From NCBI GenBank assembly GCA_037479115.1, contig JBBFLK010000004.1, forward strand, positions 101,336 to 165,335: a DNA stretch of 64,000 nt, written 5' to 3'. Shown here piece after piece: positions 58,787 to 64,000 of the stretch; the first letter of the stretch is position 1; every line of letters begins with the position of its first letter. Position numbers and translations under genes: made by a program. The stretch is from Anaerohalosphaeraceae bacterium (GTDB lineage: Bacteria; Planctomycetota; Phycisphaerae; Sedimentisphaerales; Anaerohalosphaeraceae). Below the pieces are notes generated by a model. The model did not search any database and was not told where the DNA came from. It was given only the letters and a program-made list of their open reading frames with translations.

Positions 58787-60199
58787 TCAGCGCCGATGTT
58801 TCTTCCGACGCTCCGGACGCTTCCTGGCCGAACGCTGTTTGATTTTCCGCCCGCTGTTCAGCGCGCTGAACACGTCCAGTTTTCCGGTCAGCAGACTCTT
58901 AAACCCGCCCATCGCGCCGCCGGACAGCGATTTCATCAGGTCCCGACTGCGCTTGAACGTCTTAATCAGCGAGGCCACTTCCTGCACGTCGCGTCCGCAG
59001 CCGCGGGCAATCCGCCGCCGGCGGGAGGCGTCGATAATATCCGGGTCGCGCCGCTCTTCGGGGGTCATCGAATGGACAATCCCTTCCATCCGGTTGATTT
59101 CCCGCTCGTCCAGGTCCAGCTCGCCCAGCTGCGACATCCCCGGAATCAGCTTGAGCATCGAAGCGATGCCGCCCATTTTTTTGAGGGCCTGCATCTGCTT
59201 GAGAAAATCATCAAACCCGAACGTTCCTTTGGCCATCTTGGCCTGCATTTTCTGGGCTTCTTCGGCGTCAAACTGCTCCTGCGCCTTTTCGACGAGAGTC
59301 ACAATATCGCCCATGCCCAGAATGCGCCCGGCCATTCGGTCCGGGTGGAACTCCTCGAGTTTGTCGAGTTTTTCCCCGACGCCGATGAACTTGATGGGCT
59401 TGCCGGTGACGGCCTTGACGCTCAGAGCGGCCCCGCCGCGGGCGTCGCCGTCCAGTTTGGTCAGAATCACACCGTCCAGCTCCAGCCGTTCATTGAAGGC
59501 CTTGGCGGAATTGACCGCGTCCTGACCGGTCATTGCATCGCACACCAGATAAATCTGGTGCGGATTGACGGCCTTGGCGACCTGCTCGATTTGGGCCATC
59601 ATCTCTTCATCGATATGCAGCCGTCCGGCCGTATCGAGGATAACAACATCGCAGCCGTTCTGGCGGGCAAACTCAATGCCTTGGCGGGCCACCTTGACGG
59701 CGTCCTGGGTGTTGCGTTCGGTGTAAATGGGCACGCCGACCTGCTGCGCCAGCGTTTCCAGCTGGTCAATGGCGGCGGGCCGCTGAAGGTCGTCGGCCAC
59801 CAGGCAGGGTTTCTTGCCTTTGGAGATGAGGTACTGGGCCAGTTTGGCGGCCGTGGTGGTTTTGCCGGAACCCTGAAGACCCGCCAGCAGGATAATCGTC
59901 GGTCCGGGCGAGACAAAATAGATGCGGGTGTCCACCGGCCCCATCAGTTTGACCAGTTCATCATGGACGATTTTAATCATCACCTGGCCGGGCCGAAGAC
60001 TCTTAATCACCTCCGCGCCGATAGCGGCCTGCTGGACGTCTTTGCAGAACTGCTTGACGACGTGATAGTTGACATCCGCCTCCAGCAGGGCTTTGCGCAC
60101 TTCCCGCATCGCATCAGAGACGTTGGCCTCCGTGATGCGCCCTCGCCCGGTGAGCGAATGAAAAATCGAATTAAATTTGCTGGTTAACGCGTCAAACAA
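58787..60199 (-). CDS. ffh: Signal recognition particle protein Ffh
   Basis: 470 residues from a TTG start at 60199. N domain, then G domain with LAGLQGSGKTTTAAKLA, DTAGRLHIDEEMM and TKLDGDARGGAALS, and the Met-rich M domain (KMQAKMAKGTFGFDDFLKQMQALKKMGGIASMLKLIPGM). TTG is chosen because the conserved N domain begins there and GGAG precedes it; an in-frame ATG at 60382 would add ~60 unrelated residues. It targets membrane proteins with 4.5S RNA. Confidence 0.95.
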   Translation of the reverse strand: MFDALTSKFNSIFHSLTGRGRITEANVSDAMREVRKALLEADVNYHVVKQFCKDVQQAAIGAEVIKSLRPGQVMIKIVHDELVKLMGPVDTRIYFVSPGPTIILLAGLQGSGKTTTAAKLAQYLISKGKKPCLVADDLQRPAAIDQLETLAQQVGVPIYTERNTQDAVKVARQGIEFARQNGCDVVILDTAGRLHIDEEMMAQIEQVAKAVNPHQIYLVCDAMTGQDAVNSAKAFNERLELDGVILTKLDGDARGGAALSVKAVTGKPIKFIGVGEKLDKLEEFHPDRMAGRILGMGDIVTLVEKAQEQFDAEEAQKMQAKMAKGTFGFDDFLKQMQALKKMGGIASMLKLIPGMSQLGELDLDEREINRMEGIVHSMTPEERRDPDIIDASRRRRIARGCGRDVQEVASLIKTFKRSRDLMKSLSGGAMGGFKSLLTGKLDVFSALNSGRKIKQRSARKRPERRKKHRR

Positions 60200-60431
60200 C
60201 TCTTCCGACTCCGCTTTTACGGTCTTACTCTGCGCAGGGACTTCCCGCGAAAACGAAGGATTGTAAGGAAAAGAGGGGCTTTTTGCAAGCGGAAAAGCCG
60301 TTCCCGAGCAAAAATCGGCCATTTGTGGCCTTACCCTGTCCATTTTTTTCAAATCTTTCAGCCAGATTCTTTCTCTTGCCATTTTGTTTGGGGTCTGGAT
60401 AATAAGGAAACCGTTAGGAAAGGACAGGCCT

Positions 60432-61586
60432 ATGAATAATTTCGAGTTTTACAATCCGGTTCGTATCGTTTTCGGAAAAGGGACAATTCCTCAGGTTCAA
60501 AAGTACCTCCCCAAAGACAAAAAGGTGATGATGCTGTATGGGGGCGGTTCAATTAAGAGGAATGGGGTTTATGAGCAGGTCGTTCAGGGCCTAAAGGGGA
60601 TACAGTGGACAGAGTTTGGCGGGATTGAGCCGAATCCGCTTTATGAGACCTGTATGAAGGCCGTGGACAAAATCAAGGCCGAAAAAGTCGAGTTTCTGCT
60701 GGCGGTCGGCGGCGGCTCGGTTTTGGATGCCGTCAAATTCATCGCTGCCGCGGCCTGCTATCCGGGAAAAGACCCGTGGGACATCCTCACCAGCGGCGGT
60801 TCCGTCGTCAAAGCCGCTCTGCCTTTGGCGGATGTGCTCACGCTGCCCGCAACCGGCTCCGAGATGAACTGCTTTTCCGTGATTTCGCGAAAAAGCACAC
60901 AGGAAAAACTGGCCTTCGGAAGCCCGCATGTCTTTCCGCAGTTTTCAATTCTGGACCCGGAAACGACCTATTCTCTGCCGAAAAAGCAGCTCCGCAACGG
61001 GCTGGTCGATGCCTTTGTGCACGTAATGGAACAGTATGCCACCTATAATGTGAATACGCCTTTGCAGGACCGGCAGGCCGAGGCTGTTGTCCGTACGCTT
61101 TTGGATGTGGCGGAGGATGTGCTCAGCAAGCAGGATTATGACAGCCGAGCGACGTTTATGTGGGCGGCCACATGTGCCCTCAACAGCACGCTCAGCCGCG
61201 GCGTGATCGAGGACTGGAGCACCCACGAAATCGGACATGAGCTGACGGCCTTCTTCGGCGTGGACCATGCCGAGTCCCTGGCGATTGTGCTGCCGGGTGT
61301 CTGGAAGCATCAGTTCGAGAACAAAAAGGGCAAACTCGCCCAGATGGCCCGCCGGGTCTGGCATATCCTCGGCGGAGATGAGACCTCGCAGGCCAAAGCC
61401 GCCATCGAAAAGACCGTGCAGTTCTTCCATTCGATTGAAATGCCGACCCGGTTAAGCGATTACGGCATCACGGAGGCGGGCATTCAAAAGGTCGTGGAAC
61501 GGTTTCAGCAGCGCGGCACGGTAATGGGCGAACACCAGAACATCCGCGCCCAGCAGGTCGGCGAAATCCTTCACCTGTGTCTGTAG
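60432..61586 (+). CDS. Iron-containing alcohol dehydrogenase, YqhD/butanol-dehydrogenase type
   Basis: 384 residues. FEFYNPVRIVFGKGTI start, dinucleotide loop GGGSVLDAVKFIAA, and metal ligands in LVDAFVHVMEQY, STHEIGHELTAFFGVDHAESLAIV. AGGAAAGGAC precedes ATG 60432. It probably reduces short-chain aldehydes with NADPH, in fermentation or detoxification. Confidence 0.92.
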   Translation: MNNFEFYNPVRIVFGKGTIPQVQKYLPKDKKVMMLYGGGSIKRNGVYEQVVQGLKGIQWTEFGGIEPNPLYETCMKAVDKIKAEKVEFLLAVGGGSVLDAVKFIAAAACYPGKDPWDILTSGGSVVKAALPLADVLTLPATGSEMNCFSVISRKSTQEKLAFGSPHVFPQFSILDPETTYSLPKKQLRNGLVDAFVHVMEQYATYNVNTPLQDRQAEAVVRTLLDVAEDVLSKQDYDSRATFMWAATCALNSTLSRGVIEDWSTHEIGHELTAFFGVDHAESLAIVLPGVWKHQFENKKGKLAQMARRVWHILGGDETSQAKAAIEKTVQFFHSIEMPTRLSDYGITEAGIQKVVERFQQRGTVMGEHQNIRAQQVGEILHLCL

Positions 61587-61612
61587 GCCCTGGATAGTCT
61601 TGGCTCAGATTC

Positions 61613-62749
61613 TCATAAGAGAGACAAGACCGACGGGAGATTTGTAACCAGGATTTGTTCCGATTCAATCGGTTCACGGATGCGGCAAACCAGAAAGCGT
61701 TTCTCCGCTCCGAGCAGGTCGGCGGTTTTGTTAAATTGATGAACATCCGCCGGCGAAGGGCAAGAGGTCAATTTGATTTCGAACGCCCATTGTGTCTGCC
61801 CGAAGTCCAAAATCAGGTCCAATTCCTTCTGGTCCGACGTTCGCAGGAAAAAAGCCTGAGCGGATTTGCCTTTGGCTGACAAGGTACAGAGAATCTGCTC
61901 AATCACAAACCCCTCCCAGCTGGCCCCTGCAGCCGGATGACCGAGCAGCTGGTCAAAGGATGCCAGATTCAGAAGCGAATGAAGAAGCCCGGTGTCGCGC
62001 CAGTAGATTTTGGGAGATTTAATCAATCGTTTTTTCAGGTTGGCGTAATAGGGTTCCAGGCGTCGAATCAGGAAGCAGCCGGTCAGGTAGCCCATATAAG
62101 TATTGAGTGTTTTGCTGTCAATTCCCAGACTTTCACTCAGTTTATGTGCATTCCATAATTGACCGTGGACAGCAGCGAGCATTTGGAGGAGACGCTGCGT
62201 GACAAACGGTTTTGCCGGCAGACCCCAGTTCGGCAGGTCTCGTTCGGTTAGGAGGGCCAGATAATCTTTCTGCCATTGCGGAAATTGGGCCGGATTTCGG
62301 ATACCTCCTTCCGGATAGCCGCCGAACAGCCACAAATCATCCAGTTGATTGTCCGTCAGCTCTATTAGAAGCAGAGGACTCAATTCCACCAAACTCAGCC
62401 GTCCGGCCAGCGATTCCGAAACCTGTTTCATCAGAGCCGGTGAGATGGAGCCGAGCAGGAGAAATCGCCCGTTCTTTTGCCGTTCTTCGTCGATGGCGGA
62501 ACGGATTCGCGGAAAAATCTCCGGCCAGGATTGTGCTTCATCCAGGACAATCAGCTCATCCTTCCGGATCAAAGCCGGCCATTGGACATCCAGCCGAGTC
62601 CGACCCTCCGGCAGTTCGAGGTCAAAATAATGAGGCCCCAGGGTTTTGGCCAGAGTGGTCTTTCCGGATTGGCGAGGTCCAAGTAAGGCAACGGCTGGAT
62701 AAGAATCCAATCGACTCAGAATAAGATGTTTTATATATCTGTTTATCAT
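61613..62749 (-). CDS. AAA_14/DUF4143-type ATPase
   Basis: 378 residues. Walker A LLGPRQSGKTTL, Walker B ELIVLDEAQSWPEIF, sensor LLGSISPALM, then the DUF4143 C-terminal nuclease-like domain (YWRDTGLLHSLLNL; ELDLILDFGQTQWAFEIKL). These proteins are common, mobile and of unknown role. ATG 62749 is used; a TTG at 62770 adds only seven residues. Confidence 0.85.
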   Translation of the reverse strand: MINRYIKHLILSRLDSYPAVALLGPRQSGKTTLAKTLGPHYFDLELPEGRTRLDVQWPALIRKDELIVLDEAQSWPEIFPRIRSAIDEERQKNGRFLLLGSISPALMKQVSESLAGRLSLVELSPLLLIELTDNQLDDLWLFGGYPEGGIRNPAQFPQWQKDYLALLTERDLPNWGLPAKPFVTQRLLQMLAAVHGQLWNAHKLSESLGIDSKTLNTYMGYLTGCFLIRRLEPYYANLKKRLIKSPKIYWRDTGLLHSLLNLASFDQLLGHPAAGASWEGFVIEQILCTLSAKGKSAQAFFLRTSDQKELDLILDFGQTQWAFEIKLTSCPSPADVHQFNKTADLLGAEKRFLVCRIREPIESEQILVTNLPSVLSLL

Positions 62750-62922
62750 TCTTTGTATTTTAGGAAACAATTCCTAATCTGCAAGAATTTTTATAACTTC
62801 TTTTAATATATGGGCTTATTTTCTTGCAGACTTTAGATTTCTCGAGGATTTTTCTGGGATTACAGGATATACTGTGTCTGCTATGGGCAGGATTTGCCTA
62901 TCCACACCGGGGCCAAGGGAGG

Positions 62923-63318
62923 TTAGAAGCGGATTTTGGTGCCTTCGGTCTTTTCCTGCTGTTCGAGGATTTCCACCCGTTCCACACGGCTGCTGTAGCC
63001 GACGCTGTATTTGCTGTCCTCCCGTTCAATAAGGAAGAAGATTAAGGATTCCTCATTTTGGGGAATGTGAACAATTCCCTCGCGCCTGACATCTTCAAAA
63101 AAATCTTTGGCAATGCTTTTGCCGAGCAGGGCCGTGCGGTTGAGGATGATAAGAGGATAATCCGTAATGATTTCCTGAAGCCGCCGGCGCGTAATATGCA
63201 TTGCTCCAGCCAAAGGAGTCAGATTGCCGTCCTTGTCGATTTTGTCCCACGTGTCGCCGTAGGTGTCAACCGTCCGGATGTAAAGACTGCCGGTCTTTGT
63301 GTGATACTTGTACTGCAT
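62923..63318 (-). CDS. Hypothetical protein
   Basis: 131 residues. Starts MQYKYHTKTGSLYIRTVDTYGD; GGAGG lies 5-6 bp before ATG 63318. The rest is mixed alpha/beta (RRRLQEIITDYPLIILNRTALLGKSIAKDFFEDV) and ends in charged residues. No family recognised. An extended -10 promoter lies 55 bp upstream. Confidence 0.6.
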   Translation of the reverse strand: MQYKYHTKTGSLYIRTVDTYGDTWDKIDKDGNLTPLAGAMHITRRRLQEIITDYPLIILNRTALLGKSIAKDFFEDVRREGIVHIPQNEESLIFFLIEREDSKYSVGYSSRVERVEILEQQEKTEGTKIRF

Positions 63319-63372
63319 CAGTCCCTCCCCAAAGCGTTTCCCCAATTTGTAAACGTTGAACAATCTGGGGAA

Positions 63373-63381
63373 ATTATAGCA
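63373..63381 (-). promoter_or_regulatory. Extended -10 promoter for the hypothetical gene at 62923-63318
   Basis: On the minus strand, TGCTATAAT: a perfect TATAAT (63378-63373) with the extended TGn element, 55 bp before the start codon. No good -35 is needed or seen. Confidence 0.55.
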
Positions 63382-63505
63382 CAGTCAACTCGGCCTGTTG
63401 TGCATTTTTTCCCAACTCAAAAAGCGGAATGGGAACAGGCCGGCTCAAAACTCTTTTTTATCGGACTTACGGCGGTTTTTCCGAAAAAATTTTTTGAAGA
63501 ATTTT

Positions 63506-63533
63506 TTGTAAAGGATTCTCAGCTTGTTAGACT
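63506..63533 (+). promoter_or_regulatory. Candidate promoter of the SGNH-hydrolase gene
   Basis: TTGTAA (63506-63511), 16-bp spacer, TAGACT (63528-63533), 48 bp before the ATG at 63581. Four of six matches each; suggestive only. Confidence 0.4.
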
Positions 63534-63580
63534 AAAAGGCACAACCGATTTATTTCAGCAATTCTTTGGAGGAAATGCTT

Positions 63581-64000
63581 ATGAGACAATGTTGGTGGAT
63601 TCTTTGGACGGCAGCGGTCAGCGTTTTTTTTGGATGCAGTCGTTCCCAATCGCTGAATTGTTCGCAGACAGCGCTCGGGGCGCATACGGCGGTGACCCCG
63701 GTGCCGCGGGGAGATGAGTGGTGGACCCGGCGGCATCAGGCGATTTTGGAACAGCTCCCCCGAAAGAATCCGCAGGTCGTTTTCATCGGCGATTCCATCA
63801 CGCACGGCTGGGAAAACAAGGGCAAGGCCGTCTGGGATGCCTATTACAGTTCCTATGATGCCCTCAATCTGGGCTACAGCGGCGACCGTACGGAGCATGT
63901 GCTGTGGCGGCTGCAGAATGGGGAAATCGACGGCATTCAGCCCAAACTAGCTGTGCTGATGATTGGGACGAATAATGCCGCTCGAGAACAGTATTCCGCC
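63581..64000 (+). CDS. SGNH/GDSL-hydrolase lipoprotein, 3' partial
   Basis: 140 residues are visible before the window ends. Lipoprotein signal ends FFGC (Cys 18); the SGNH core starts VVFIGDSITHGWENKG (catalytic Ser in GDS), then NLGYSGDRTEHVLWRLQNGEID (Gly block) and LMIGTNNA (Asn block). It resembles acetylhydrolases of the PAF-AH beta/gamma type and probably deacetylates polysaccharides or lipids. The catalytic Asp-His part lies outside the window. Confidence 0.85.
   Translation, partial: MRQCWWILWTAAVSVFFGCSRSQSLNCSQTALGAHTAVTPVPRGDEWWTRRHQAILEQLPRKNPQVVFIGDSITHGWENKGKAVWDAYYSSYDALNLGYSGDRTEHVLWRLQNGEIDGIQPKLAVLMIGTNNAAREQYSA

Noticed and set aside
60200..60382. N-terminal extension of Ffh from ATG 60382
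   Set aside because: The ~60 extra residues do not resemble the N domain; the TTG at 60199 begins the conserved part and has a ribosome site.

Overview
The window reads as a chromosome segment of a moderately GC-rich diderm bacterium. Diderm features are a complete type II secretion cluster, a TonB-dependent receptor, an MlaD/MCE protein and many lipoproteins. The mix of genes (large repetitive secretin, GspF-like gene beside rnpA, CdaA/CdaR, dnaN-dciA-gyrB without recF, TMTC-type TPR membrane protein, DUF1573 lipoprotein) is most reminiscent of Planctomycetota of the Phycisphaerae type. That assignment is an inference from gene style, not from a marker-gene comparison.

Layout. 1-4494: a partial flavin reductase and an arsenic operon (arsR, two thioredoxin-type arsC, arsM, acr3, membrane thioredoxin) with a promoter/operator pair; most joints are ATGA overlaps or near-abutting. 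4501-6061 (minus): a split membrane/spermidine-synthase-like pair. 6295-12068: ferritin-like protein, coiled-coil lipoprotein, PTS IIA-like protein, a stand-alone GspF-like protein, rnpA, a MerR-type regulator and an MlaD protein. 12120-16566 (minus): TonB-dependent receptor and GTP-dependent PEP carboxykinase. 16971-19256: groES-groEL with a strong terminator, then a small membrane protein. 19257-20193: a gene-free repeat island. 20194-36978: DUF1573 lipoprotein and an eleven-gene type II secretion cluster (C-D-E-F-G-H-I-J-K-L-M). The cluster is broken between D and E by a 1.2-kb purine-rich repeat island carrying a small GIY-YIG nuclease gene framed by REP-like hairpins.

36982-41569 (minus): hybrid sensor kinase and LuxR-type response regulator, tRNA-Pro(GGG), MsrB and a TPR lipoprotein. 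41687-45587 (minus): dnaN-dciA-gyrB. Just upstream of dnaN lies an AT-rich stretch with a perfect DnaA box, a good candidate replication origin; an ABC-F ATPase follows. 48120-50326: a small lipoprotein and the c-di-AMP module cdaA-cdaR. 50292-54216 (minus): CstA, an internally deleted remnant of a TMTC-like gene, and an intact TMTC-like gene. 54274-60199 is mainly minus-strand housekeeping: der, yraN, rplS, trmD, rpsP, a small unknown gene and ffh, with one plus-strand PH-domain gene. 60432-64000: iron-dependent alcohol dehydrogenase, AAA_14/DUF4143 ATPase, an unknown gene and the start of an SGNH-hydrolase lipoprotein.

How genes work together. The arsenic operon would sense As(III), reduce arsenate, export arsenite and methylate it, with a membrane thioredoxin as possible reductant. 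The type II cluster would export proteins across the outer membrane. CdaA/CdaR would set c-di-AMP levels. The ffh-rpsP-trmD-rplS block is a classic translation/secretion operon.
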